Below, piece after piece: positions 47,006-58,723 of a stretch of DNA of 64,000 nt; the first letter of the stretch is position 1, and the number at the start of each line of letters is the position of its first letter. The notes under the pieces were generated by a model that was not told where the DNA came from, made no database searches, and worked only from the letters and a program-made list of their open reading frames with translations. The DNA comes from Oxytricha trifallax (taxonomy: Eukaryota; Ciliophora; Spirotrichea; Sporadotrichida; Oxytrichidae): NCBI GenBank assembly GCA_000711775.1, contig ARYC01017246.1:1-64000 (forward strand), given 5' to 3'. The translations under genes and the position numbers were made by a program.

Positions 47006-47229
47006 AATGTTCCAAATTTGATTAATGAATGCAAACAATTTTTCTGTTTCAAGTCAAAATCATTTATCTATTTATAGAATATATTTTAAATAAGAAATAA
47101 AAATTAAATTCCATTATTATAAAGAATAGAAAAGTTATCATAGTTAATATTGAAGTATTTGTTAAAAAATTAAAAGATGTATAGTTTTTAATAGAAACTC
47201 ATTAGTATAGTTAATTGAGAATATAAATT
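47006..47229. other. AT-rich spacer after TBE-B
   Basis: About 220 bp between the TBE-B right end and the stop of copy 1H. Nothing recognised. Confidence 0.4.
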
Positions 47230-48576
47230 TCAAAATAAGCCCATTATTGCTTTCAAGTTTAAATAGTTGCATACATACAACTTAATTGATATTCTCTCTT
47301 ATTTTTCTACATCTAAATGTTTAAAAATCTAAATTGCAAGTTAAGATTTTTTCAATGATTTGCGTATTTCATTCTCTGAAAGTTATTAAAATTAGTAGCA
47401 TTTTAGCTTTTAGATCTCTTCTGATAAAAATTGCATAAACCCTTTATTACGAAAGCTTTCAAAATCTTAATGATTGTAAAAATTTGGCTCTAGTATTGAA
47501 AATTAAGGAGAAATTATACAAACTTCAAAATTCATCGGAAAAAAGCAGGTCTCAACAATTTATTTTAAACAAGTTTAAAATCCAATTATAATTTTTATCT
47601 TGAAATTAGTCGAGTAATTTTCAATAAGGAGGTTCTTTAATTTCCTAAATCTTTCAATATCGTTAAACTAAATAGTTAGGGAATTCAACAATTTGAACTT
47701 AACTATATCTTCTTCGTTTAATTCATAGTTTAGAATTTATAGGTCTTGCCTGATCATTGTAGATATAGTATAATCTGGAGTTGATTAATAAATTATTTTG
47801 ATTCTTTCAATTGATTAGTGCAGCAATAATTAATCGATACTATACTAATGGAAACAACTATTGATGATTTAAACATTTTTTGCAGATATCATATTACCAA
47901 TAAATTGAGGATCTATAATTGCTGAGTTTTAAAATACGAACTTAGTAGTTTCCAAATTATATTTTTAACTTGAAGTAAATATTTCATTTCTCATTGCTTA
48001 TAGAATAGCACTGTTAGATTATTTTTCTGATTCATAATTCTTGAATTTTGAAAATAAACAATGGCCTATCACAGAGTTATAAATGGAAATTTCTTATGTG
48101 TCCAGTAAATATTCTTAAATATTAAAATTATTAGAGCAATGGTAGCCTGATATTTTCATCGTACATTTTTTTACTCTTGATTTATGTTAATTTTCTAGCT
48201 TTTGTATTGAGTAGAAATTATGTAAATAATTGTAAGTATTAAAAATAAAGCTTATTTGCACTTCAGCTATTCTTTTTTAAGGGAAGGTTTCAATGAAATA
48301 GTTGAAGTATTAAGTCATCCTTAAATCATATTCTTAATCTTAAAAGAACAAATAATGATTGCTAAAGTTTTGGATGTATTAGAAATCTATCATTAAATTA
48401 GTTTTTTGTCCCTTTTTAAATTTTATATTGAGTATTTATTACTTCTTAGATTGACCTTCAATATTTTTCAATTAAAGTAAGTTTTTTCTCTCCTATTTTG
48501 ACAATTTTGTAAATAATTAAAATGATTTATTCATGCTGAAGAAACTATAAATTTTTATTCTCAAACTTTCTTTCAT
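47230..48576 (-). CDS. Group 1 family protein, copy 1H, 448 aa, intact
   Basis: 449 codons from ATG 48576 to TGA 47230-47232, read codon by codon. Start MKESLRIKIYSFFSMNKSFQ, then KLSKQER. Landmarks: NLMIDFQYIQNFSNHYL, ETFPQKRIAEVQISF, AIIDPQFIGNM, KFKLLNSLTIQFNDIERF, FKIKIIIGF, ETCFFPMNFEV and YVCNYLNLKAIMGLF. AT box TTTGAATATTTAAATTG at 48653-48668. Lies directly downstream of TBE-B on the same strand but is unrelated to it. Function unknown. Confidence 0.82.
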
Positions 48577-49080
48577 ATTTTAAGCTATTTATTATTACAT
48601 CTATATGAATTATAAATTTTTAGAATTATTTTATCTTTATTTTTATCAATTATTTGAATATTTAAATTGTTTAGAAAAATATTGCAAAAAAAGTTTGTAG
48701 AAATTTATCTTTATCATTTATAGTATTTAATTCTTTCAAAAATAAGTTATCAATAAATTTCGCATTAAATTAATATTGTATTTTACGATAGAAATTAAAT
48801 TATTTGTTTTTTACATACATTTTTTCTGATTTTCTTATTTTGTAGTTTATCAAAGACTTCAATAACATTTAACAAAAAATGTTTTTTGTTATAAATTCTT
48901 TCTTATATATGATATATTAATTGTGGATTTATGAGCATTAAAGGTAATAAATGTGTCTTATAAAAAATATATATGGTTTATTATGTTTCTGAAGTTTTGT
49001 AGTCCTAAAAGTTTTTCCTTTGTTTTTATAATTTTTGCTATTAATTTTACATATAAGAATTTAATTTATAGTTGTCTTTA
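48577..49080. other. Upstream region of copy 1H and AT-rich spacer
   Basis: Contains the AT box of copy 1H. No gene recognised. Confidence 0.45.
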
Positions 49081-49260
49081 CTCATATCTAACACCATCAG
49101 TATCCCTTCTCAGTTATACATCTGTACATCGCATACCAGAGTATTTCCTGTTTCCCCCTATACCCCTTATACCCCCTGTACTCCCTGTTACCCCTTATAT
49201 CTCCTGTACCCCCTGTATATCCCTGTATCCCATGTAGCCCTGTGCCCTGAACCCCCTCAT
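49081..49260. repeat. C-rich degenerate tandem repeat (CCCTGTA/CCCCTTATA units)
   Basis: About 15-20 short units of the type CCCCTTATACCCCCTGTA, 8-10 bp each, on the plus strand, strikingly rich in C within AT-rich DNA. The complementary strand has many runs of 3-5 G, so a four-stranded G structure is possible. Reading frames across it translate to Pro/Tyr/Thr/Ser repeats and are not believed to be genes. Confidence 0.7.
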
Positions 49261-50503
49261 AGTCTTCGTACTCTCGACCAAACCATAACGAACGACCTAA
49301 AATTCCTCAAATCATATAAAAAAATTCGTCATCAAGTCTCAATTAATCTTCTTCATAACCTTTTATATAAAAATAACATTCGAATATCAAATCACCTTTT
49401 TACTCAAATGATATTTTTTAATATATTTTTATTAGTTTTTCTAAGTAAAGCTTACTTCAGCCATTTATATTTAAAAAAATAGCTTTATAAATTTTTAATA
49501 TATTAAAATAAATAACGCTTATTTAATTTTAATTAATTTTATATAAGTAGGTAATTTTAGTATAAAAGGGTCTTGAAGTCGAAATGTCATGAAGTAAATT
49601 AATTGATACCCTAAGGAGAATTTTATCATACGAATAGGGATATTTAGTGGTGTACGGAGAGAGCGGGGATCAAGGTGTAGTGAGTCTACCAATATAGTGA
49701 CACGAGGGGGGTTGGGTGTCGGTAGGAAGAGTTTATATATATATATTATAAAGTAAATATATGAAAGAGTTATAAACTTAAGTCTTTTAATAAATAAATT
49801 AAATTATACTGATGATTTAAAGAATTGCTCATCACTCATTAAATAGAATATATCCGTTTAAGATTATATGACTTATATAATTCTTAATTTAGTTGTTGAG
49901 TTGTGATCTAAAGAATAACTACTTATAATAACTACTATAGCTTAAATTTAACATTTAAAAAAAACGAGTTACAACTATAAAAGTGGGTTAATATATATCA
50001 ATTAATTTATAAAGATAATAAGAAAATGAAATAGACATTTTATCATTAAGTTAAAATAAATACTTTGAATTCATCGATATTAGTCATAAATAATTTAAAA
50101 AAACTTCAATTATAACTTATAATGAAAAGTTTGCTTTTCACATAAGATTTACTTTATAAATATATTTTGTTTGCTATTTTTTAATTATAAATAAAAAATC
50201 ATTAAAAATAAATTTTAATTAAACTTTTAAAATTTATAAAAAAATAATTCTATCAATAAAGTTCATAAGAATATTTTTAATTATTTAAGTTTAATTAATA
50301 TCTAATTATGATTAATTTACTAACCTTATTTTAAAACTGAGGTATATTGACATTAAATTGATGAATGAAATAATTAATTTTAGCAATAATACTAGATTTT
50401 GATACGAATTTTTGACTAGATAAAATAATTTAATATTTAAACTTTTTGAACACATATTAACTTTAAATTTTATGTTAATTAGAATAATTCTATAATATTA
50501 ATT
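49261..50503. other. Spacer with an unusual G-rich patch at 49.56-49.73 kb
   Basis: 49565-49735 is richer in G and C (CGGAGAGAGCGGGGATCAAG, GACACGAGGGGGGTTGGGTG) and ends in a TA run. The rest is AT-rich. No frame of interest in the ciliate code. Confidence 0.45.
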
Positions 50504-51868
50504 TCAATAAATACCCATTTTGTCTTTAAATTGTAAATAACTGCAAACATATAAATTAATAGATTATTTCAAGCTATCCTCAACTGTAATTCTTTCAAGT
50601 CTTATTGCTAATTGTGATTGCTTCAACTATTTGGGTAAATCCTAATACTGAATTAGTTTGAAATTGTGGAGTTTAAATTTTTGAATTTCTTCTCCTAATA
50701 AGTCTAAAAAGCTTTTCTAATTAATGCTTTATAAATAAGAAAACTATTGTGATTTTGTCTCATATATTGAAAATATAGGCGCTATTAAATGAACTTCGAA
50801 GTTATTTGGGAAAAAGCATTGAGCTATGAGTTGCTTGATAAAGATCTAAAATCCAAATATTATTTTTATCTTAAAATTGGAAGAGTAATTTTCAATAAGT
50901 AGTTTCTAAAGTTGTTTAAATCTTTCAAGATCATTCAACTGAATTGCAAGTGATTTTAATTATTTAAAGGCAATTATTTCTTAATCTTCCAAAATATATC
51001 TCATGTATTATAAGTCTATCTTGTACTCTTCTAAATCTTTGCTATTTGGAGAAGATTAATGGATTATTGTTAACTTCTCTATTTATTAAAGCTCTAATAA
51101 TTTCTAAATACAATACTTATGAAGACAAGAATCTATTAACTAAAAGTTTCTGATTTAAATCATGTTTCCTATAAACTTAGGATCGAAAAATGCTGAGTCT
51201 TTAAACACGAATTTTTTACATTATAAATCATGAACTTAGTTGGAATTGAATATTTCGTTTCTCAAAGCCTGCAGGTTTTAGTTATTAGTCTATAATGCTT
51301 CTTCATATTCCTTGAACCTTTTAATCAAATTATAAGCCAATATTGAATTATGGATATGAATTTGTTGAGTGTCTAATAAATATTCTTAAACAGTTATCGG
51401 CCAGAAAAAATGAATACCATTTAATTTTAATTGATACTTTTTTAATTTTTGATTATGGTAATTTTCAAGTGTCTATATTGAATCAAAATGATGGGATTAT
51501 TTATTTTCTTTAATAGAAAAACTAAATTCAATATCAGCCATTCTCTCTTTTGGGAATGTTTCAATGAAAAAGTTAAAGTATTGAGTCTTATTCAAATCTT
51601 GGTTTGGATTTTATTAAAGCACATAATGGTTGCTGAAATTTTGCAAATACTTCATGTCTATCATTAAACTTGCTCTTTCATTAAATGAGATATAAAACTT
51701 TCCATTATTCTTTTAATTACTTTCAAGATTTTTCAATAATTATACATTAATTCTCTCTTGAGTTGATAACTTTGAAAAAACTCTAAAGGCTTCATTTAAA
51801 CTAAGATAACTATAGATTTATAGTCTCAATTTTTGATTAATTAGCTAAATATCTTGTACTTAAAGCAT
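50504..51868 (-). CDS. Group 1 family protein, copy 1I, 454 aa, intact
   Basis: 455 codons from ATG 51868 to TGA 50504-50506; every TCA on the plus strand was checked against the frame and none gives an internal TGA. The long N-terminus (MLQVQDIQLINQKLRLQIYS) is like copies 1C and 1J. Landmarks: LMIDMKYLQNFSNHYVLQQN, ETFPKERMADIEFSF, FFDPKFIGNM, AFKQLKSLAIQLNDLERF, FKIKIIFGFQIFIKQL and a changed C-terminus YLQFKDKMGIY. AT box AATAAATATTTAAATTG at 51950-51965. Function unknown. Confidence 0.82.
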
Positions 51869-53907
51869 TTGTTTTATATAATTTATAATACTTAGAATAA
51901 GTTATAATTAAAAATGGTAGAAAATATATATTATTTTAATTCACATTTAAATAAATATTTAAATTGCGGTGAAATAGGTTAGTATATTAAAAAAATTTCT
52001 TTATTTTTTTATGCTTTCAATAATGATATTTGAAAAGCTTAGTAAAATATAAATTTTTAGTTTTAAATTTTATAACCTATTCTTCAATTTTTGAATAGAT
52101 GTATAATTAACTTACATATTTTTTAATTAAAATTAGGCTGAGTAAAAAATATTAATTGCAATCAAATTATTTTAAATCTCAATTTGATTATCTATACTAT
52201 ATTTTTAATTTTTAACATATCATCATTCCTTTTTAATTAATTTGATTTTAAATTTAAAATCTAAAAATAGTCATAAAATAATTTGTAAAAAAATATGCCT
52301 TAATCAAAATCATTATCAAATTATAAAGCTAATTAACTTGACAATACTTAGTAATTAATTCATAAAAACTTTATTTTTTTGATAATTTTATTTAAAAAAA
52401 GTGGAAGGAAGTTTTCTATCTTCCTTAAAGTATTTATCTAAGGGGAAGCTTCCTTACTTAAAATTAGTTTTCTGTCTTTCATATAAAAAATTTTGTAATT
52501 TGTAATAAAATTTCAGAATTTATTCGAATAAAATTGATCAAGTTTTTCATATTTTTATTTTCATCCAATAAACTTTCTATCTAGATATAAATTTAGTTTA
52601 ATTTATGAAAATCTCATTACTTTTTTTAAAAATTTAAATTAAATCTTTTTATAAGTGAACAAAATTAAACATGTGATAAATATAAACTTTGATATTATAC
52701 ATTAAAAATTTGTTTTATAGCTTTAAGTTAATTAAAATTGTGTTTTACAAATATTATGTTACACCTTTTACTTATTGATAAATGATATTAATATAAACGT
52801 TAGGTATAGAAACAGCACGGGATTATGAAACTTTCAACCAAAATAGCAAATAGATTATTTCACTTTTATTTAAAAAAAATTAGATATTGCATAAGCACAT
52901 GTAATATAAAACATAGAAAAGCATGCGAAATAAATCCCAAACAATCAAATAATTATATATTTTATAATATTTGCAAATGATATTCAACAGTTCATTATTT
53001 ATCATATAATCATTTGAGATGAAATGCTTATTTAAAGATAAAATATTCAAAGCAGTCTACAACATTTTGAATAGATTTTATTAAGTATCGACTTAGATTT
53101 ACTTTTTAAATTTACCAATTTTAAGTAAGACTCTTAGACAACCCTAAAAATGAAAGAAAAATCAACTTTAAGGAATATTCAATTTTTTATAATTAAAATC
53201 TTAATACCTTATACAATTTAATTTAAATTTGATAACAAGAAAATGAATTTTACTAAAGTTATTCAATATTAGAAGCATCATAAATATATTAGAAAATTAA
53301 ATTTTTACCACTCTAAATTACTTAGTGTATAAATATATTCCATATAACACATAGGGATCTTTTATTTGATAAACTCGACCAAATGTTTTAAACAGGATAA
53401 TTTAACGACTTTTAAAGTTATAGAATACATTAATTATGAAATCCCTAAATAATATAAAGTTAGTAATAGTCGAAATAGAAGTTTTTTCTAAAATAAAAAA
53501 AAAATGTTTTTATGATACATAGAATAATTATCAAATGTAATAATTAATACTTATCAAAAATTCATATTATTTATGTAATATTTAATTATTATTTTTAATT
53601 AATAAATACAAGAACTATTTATTATTAATTAATGAAAATAATAAACTAGGTTAATTAATTTCATGTTTTATCTTTATATCACATAAATAATTTAAGAATC
53701 ATATAAATTAATCTATAACTTTTTTGTAAGTAAATAAATTTAATAGTATTTAAATATTCTCATTTTATATATCAAGAATAATAAATTTCAATTAAATTAT
53801 ATATTAAAGAAAAAGAATTCTTTATTTAATTAGTTTTTCTAATTAATATTACCATTAATTTCAAAATTTATAATAATGAATATTAAAACTTATTTAATAT
53901 AGTATTT
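51869..53907. other. Upstream region of copy 1I and AT-rich spacer
   Basis: Contains the AT box of copy 1I and, near 52405-52500, GGAAGGAAGTTTTCTATC and GGGGAAGCTTCC variants of the scattered GGAAGTTTCCTG motif. A patch near 52795-52830 (GGTATAGAAACAGCACGGG) is slightly richer in G/C. No gene recognised. Confidence 0.45.
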
Positions 53908-55029
53908 ATGAATAATATATTCAAATTAAAAATGAAATTAAATAATAACTGCAAATGTTTAATTTTTAGCTATTTGGGCTATAAATATATTTCAACTCAT
54001 ATTTCAAAGATTTCAAAAAATGATCGAGAAGTATGTAAAAATGTTAAGCATTACAAAACTAACGAAAACTATTTTAGCATTTGTTTTAATAAGGAAATAG
54101 GAAATTTTCAAAATACAAAATATCTTTTCGAACTTTCAAAAAACATGAGAATTATTTTCAATAATATCTAAATTGATAAGTAATATCTGGATTTACTCTA
54201 TTTATTGCAAATGATTGAAGAAAATAGCAAATTTAATTAAATAAGAGTAATTTAATTTGTCAATTGCGAAATCAGCTGTCTAAAAAGTGACAAAAAATTA
54301 ATGGAAAACCCTTCGAATAACCAAGTAGACAAATCAAGTTACAGATATATTAGGCATGTGATTTAGAAATAATATCATCGAAATAAAGCAAGCACATATT
54401 AACTTGGCTTCTCTTTCTCAGGTTACCTACAAGTCTAGAAATGTTAACTAAAAGACTTTAACTTTTTCAATTTCTTTAAGAACTCAAGTAAATTTAGATT
54501 TAATAAGAACGACACATACTCATTTGCAAATCTGTTTCCTAAACTACCTTTAATTCATAAACTCCACTATGATAGTGGGATAGCAAATAATCAGGCATAT
54601 TATATGTTTATAAGGGACAATAGAATCAAAAACAAGTATTTGTTAAATTTGTAGACATTTATTTTAGATATAAAGTCGGCAACTTGTTTGTAAAATGCTT
54701 TACAAACTTTCAAATTTCATGTTGATAAACTAGGGGTACAAATAATATTTAATTTTGTGCAAGAAATGAACATTTTAAGCTTCGTTCGGTATTTAGATTA
54801 CATAAAAAACGATGAATCGATTACATTGAGAGTCAGTAATTTAATATGCTCAGAAGAATATGGAATTAAAAATTATCAAGTGAGAGACGCAAGTGTTCAT
54901 TTTCATTATAATAATAAAAGTGGAAAGTACAAACATAAAGCAAATATTATAGATGATAATTTACAGAGACAAATTGAAATATTTTTCGAAGAATTTGAGT
55001 ATAATCTTTATTATAATTGTATTAATTGA
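53908..55029 (+). CDS. Divergent family protein (group 3), 373 aa
   Basis: 374 codons from ATG 53908 to TGA 55027-55029, open throughout with TAA/TAG as Gln. The N-terminal box (CLIFSYLGYKYISTHISKIS followed by KNDRE) matches that of 6730-7890 (IYSFLPFYDIIKIISKLSQQ then ER), the basis for placing it in the family. The remainder is strongly diverged: a Phe/Asn-rich middle (KDFNFFNFFKNSSKFRF) and a C-terminal acidic helix (IEIFFEEFEYNLYY). A later Met at 53932 is an alternative start. Upstream AT palindrome weak (AATTAATATT near 53841). Function unknown. Confidence 0.7.
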
Positions 55030-55929
55030 TAAGAATGATTTATTAATTTTGATTGTATTTAACTCATTATAATAATTTTTTTTAAAAAAATAATCCGTAA
55101 TTTAAAGAATGAAAATAATTTGCTATGATATAAAGAATACATCAAATCTTTAATCAAACCATTTTATAATTGCAATTTAATTTTGATATTTAACAATTTG
55201 CATATAAAAGTATGAAACTGTAAATTTATTAAATTATTTGCCTTAAATTACCAATACAAAATAATTTTAACCACCTTTTTTGCATTTTATATATAATCAA
55301 AATTTATAAAGCCCCAAGAATAAATTTGAAATAAAATGAATATATTATTTTTATAATTATACCAGTTTTAGTAGATTAATGAAAGTCTGATTTTGATTTA
55401 AATTTATTAATACTAATTTTCTTTAATAATAATAATTTTGCCTTCGTTCTACTGTTTTTATGATTATTCCTGAGAAAAAAAAAGTGACCTGATGCTATCA
55501 TAAGTCGAGCTTGACTTGTAATTGATGCCCCAACTGAGCTCCCTTTCTCTACCTTCACAGATTTTGGATCTATCCATCTTTCTGAATATACTACCAATTA
55601 AACATGAAAACATGTCCGTTGGCAGGAAATCTTAGAAAAAATAATCAATATAGCTTCAACCATATTTGTGAACAACCTATTTTATTTTAAATTTTTCTTT
55701 GTAAATTGTGGATTTTTAGTAAAAAATTGTAATATTTTATAATGTATAAATCAAATTAGATTATTTAAGAATTCTATGAATTAAAATTTCTTACTTATTC
55801 AATCATTATTCAGGATATTATTGTAGTTTTCAATTAAAAAAATGAAAACAAAAAAAATAAGAATATTATAAAATATATTTAACTGATTAAATAATTAAGA
55901 AATTAATATTTATTACTGAATTAGATTAT
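55030..55929. other. Spacer with a weak minus-strand frame
   Basis: 55440-55663 is somewhat richer in G/C. A minus-strand frame there starts with Met at 55663 and includes YSERWIDPKSVKVEKG. It stays open to about 55157, but this length is expected by chance when only TGA stops, so it is not called a gene. Confidence 0.35.
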
Positions 55930-57312
55930 TCAAAATGCATTTACTTTAGCCTTCAATTGTAAGTAATTGCTAACAAACAACCTAAAAGAAGACTTTTGAA
56001 TATCTTGTTGATCTATATTAAGATTTATGTTCTGGTAAACTTTCAGAGCTAATAAAGATCTTCTCAAAGATTTGGGTATCTCATGCATCTAGATGAATTC
56101 GAATTCAAAACATTTAAGTTGTTTAAACTTCTCTTGAAATCTATCCATTAAGGTTAAATTATGAAATCTTTGATAGTATGAGGTCTGACAAAAATTTTAA
56201 TCTTCGATATTCGAAATTGAGAATAATGGTGCAATTACTATAACATTAAAGTTTTCTGGAAAGAAGCAATTTTCAAGAAGTTCTTAGAGATATGTTTAAA
56301 ATCCAATAATAATCTTGATCTAAACATTAGTTTAGTAATTTGCTATAAGAAGATCCTTTAGTTGTTTGATTCTTTTAATGTCATTAAACTGTATAGTGAG
56401 AGAATTCAATTGCTTAAAGTTAATTATCTCTTCATTAGTTAATTAATATCTTACTTAAGTCAATTCTACCTTTATATCGAGAAAATCTTTGAATATTTGA
56501 GGTGATTAATGAACTAATTTGAGCTTCTCGACACTTTGAAATTGCAATAGTTACTCAACACAATAATCATGAAGGCAAGAGTTTATCAACTAGATATTCT
56601 TGACTTACACCATATTCCCGATAAACTTAGGGTCAACAATTGCAGTATTTTTAAATACGAATTTAGTAGATTGCAAATTTTTGAGTTGATTTGAATTGAA
56701 AATTGCATTTCTTAATGTCTACAAGTTCAAACTATTATTTGATTTAGCTTCTTCGTATTCCTTAAAGTTGACATATAACTTATAATCAATTAGTGAATTG
56801 TTAACATGAATTTCTTGAGTATCTAATAAATAATCTTGAAATACTAAACTGTATTCAAATGATATATCATTTAATACTATCTGTTACTTTTTTAAATTCA
56901 CTTTATGATAGTTTTGAAGTATCTCAATTGAATCAAAACGATGTGCATCTTAATTTTTCCTAATTACAAAACTCATTTGAATATCAGCTAATCTATCTTG
57001 AGGGAATGACTCTATGAAAAAGTTGAAAAACTAAGTTATATTAAAGCTTTAATTTGGGTTTTACTGAAATACATAATGATTGCTGAAATTCTGCAAATAT
57101 TTAAGGTCAGTCAGGTAATTAGGTCTCTAATTAAAGGAAATATAGAATTTTGCACTATTTTTGTTGCTAATGTCAACATTTTTTAATTATAAAAGATTTT
57201 TCCTTTCTTAAGTTGATAATTTAGTAAATACTTTGAATGCTTCGTTCAAGCTGTAGAAGCTATAAATGTAAAGTCTCAGTTATTGGTTGATATGTAGGAT
57301 TTATTCAAGCAT
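55930..57312 (-). CDS. Group 1 family protein, copy 1J, 460 aa, intact
   Basis: 461 codons from ATG 57312 to TGA 55930-55932; all in-frame positions were checked for TGA and none was found. Start MLEQILHINQQLRLYIYSFY, then KLSTQER. Landmarks: YLTDLKYLQNFSNHYVFQQN, ESFPQDRLADIQMSF, AIVDPKFIGNM, NFKQLNSLTIQFNDIKRI, VQIKIIIGFQTYLQELLE and ENCFFPENF. The middle of the C-terminal third is longer than in the others, and the last residues diverge (YLQLKAKVNAF). AT box ATTAAATATTTAAATCC at 57406-57421. Function unknown. Confidence 0.8.
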
Positions 57313-58435
57313 TATTTAGATACTTTCTTTCTTAAAATTTATTAGATAAAACTTTATAATTAATTCAACTTAAACTAACTTTTATACTATTGGAATATTC
57401 AATGAATTAAATATTTAAATCCTTGGTGCTTAATTTAACTCATTTAAATTATTACTATCCTAAAAACAAAAATAAAAATAATATTTTTTTATTGATGACA
57501 TAAGCAACTATATCTTTATTTAAAAGTTAATTTTAATTTATTTTAAATGTAAAAATACAATTTATAGTAACGAACCTTTTAGAATTTAAACTATATACTA
57601 TTTCTTTATTCATTTAATTTTAATACTCTTTAATCATTTAATTTTAAAACTTTGCTAGAAATAACTCATTACTTCCACAATTATTAAATTTTTTTAAGAA
57701 CTTTTTAATTAGTAAATATTTAATTGATAAAAAACTAAGAACTTTCAAACTTTTATTTCTTTTACTAGGAGCATTAAACTTTAATTTTCGAAACTTTAGC
57801 TATCATAATTTTTAATGAGTTTATAGATCTATTATTAAATCTGAAGAAGAAATATTAAGGAGAGATTCATAAATAGATTATAATTAATAAACTTTTCTTT
57901 TGAATTTAATAATAAATCTATATAAAAAATAATCATAAAAAGTTAACTAATATCTTTAAGTCTGATTGGTAAGAAATGTCTGTAAATTTTTTATATATTT
58001 GTATTTAAAAATTATCTTACTTTTATTTTTAATCAAGAATAAGCAGTGAAATAAAATTTTGATAAATTGAATAAAAAACTTATTATATAATACCTAACAA
58101 AATTAATCAAGGATAGATTCAAAGAAGATCTAAAATTTCACGTTTTTAAGTTAATTCCTATCAATAATTATAATCTTTATTTTATATCAAATAAGCATGG
58201 GAATTTCTCTTGAATCTTAAATTTATTTTTTTCACAAAGATCATCAATTAAAATATCAAAGCAAGAAACAAACATCTATTTTATAATTTTTTTCTTATGG
58301 ATGGCTTAAGTATATTTCATGTAAAAACAATTTTATTAGATATTTTTTAATGAAGATTTCATAAATATCTAATTTGTGTATAATGAGTAATCTCAAATTA
58401 AATTTAACATATCACTGTTTAATACTAAAATCAAA
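57313..58435. other. Upstream region of copy 1J and AT-rich spacer
   Basis: Contains the AT box of copy 1J. No gene recognised. Confidence 0.45.
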
Positions 58436-58439
58436 CCAT

Positions 58440-58590
58440 CAATCTTAGTCGTGACGTAGACGTATCTGAAGTGAGTTGACGTGGCAAACTTCCGTGACGT
58501 GGCATTCATAAAGTAGAAAACTCCGAAAAAACCACCTCGCCCTCCAAAAATTCCACTTCTCCCTGGACCGAGATGCATACACCTACAATA
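58440..58590. other. G/C-rich island with TGACGTGGCA direct repeats
   Basis: About 150 bp with several CG dinucleotides in otherwise AT-rich DNA. TGACGTGGCA occurs twice (58477-58486 and 58495-58504), with a partial copy TGACGTAGA at 58452-58460. A short minus-strand frame gives a Gly/Phe-rich peptide and is not credible as a gene. It could be a cluster of CRE/bZIP-type sites, an end of a decayed transposon, or inserted foreign sequence. Confidence 0.45.
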
Positions 58591-58723
58591 TCTAATTTAA
58601 ATTATATTATTAATAATAAAAATGAATTTTAATAAAATTTTTAATTAATAATAAAAAATTGAATTAATTTAAAGTAATTAATGATTATAAGTATTTTAAT
58701 TATATTAAGGTTAATTAATAAGT

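Noticed and set aside
49072-49482. 136-codon plus-strand frame and an overlapping 94-codon frame
   Set aside because: Its first half is the translated C-rich repeat and the rest is AT-driven; length is within chance for this composition. A mitochondrial origin was considered but no recognisable motif was found.
55157-55663. 169-codon minus-strand frame in the ciliate code
   Set aside because: With only TGA as stop, frames of this size are expected several times in the window; only its first third has ordinary codon composition and no family resemblance was seen.
58393-58578. 61-codon minus-strand frame with Gly/Phe-rich start
   Set aside because: Arises from the G/C-rich island; no homologous look and no upstream signal.
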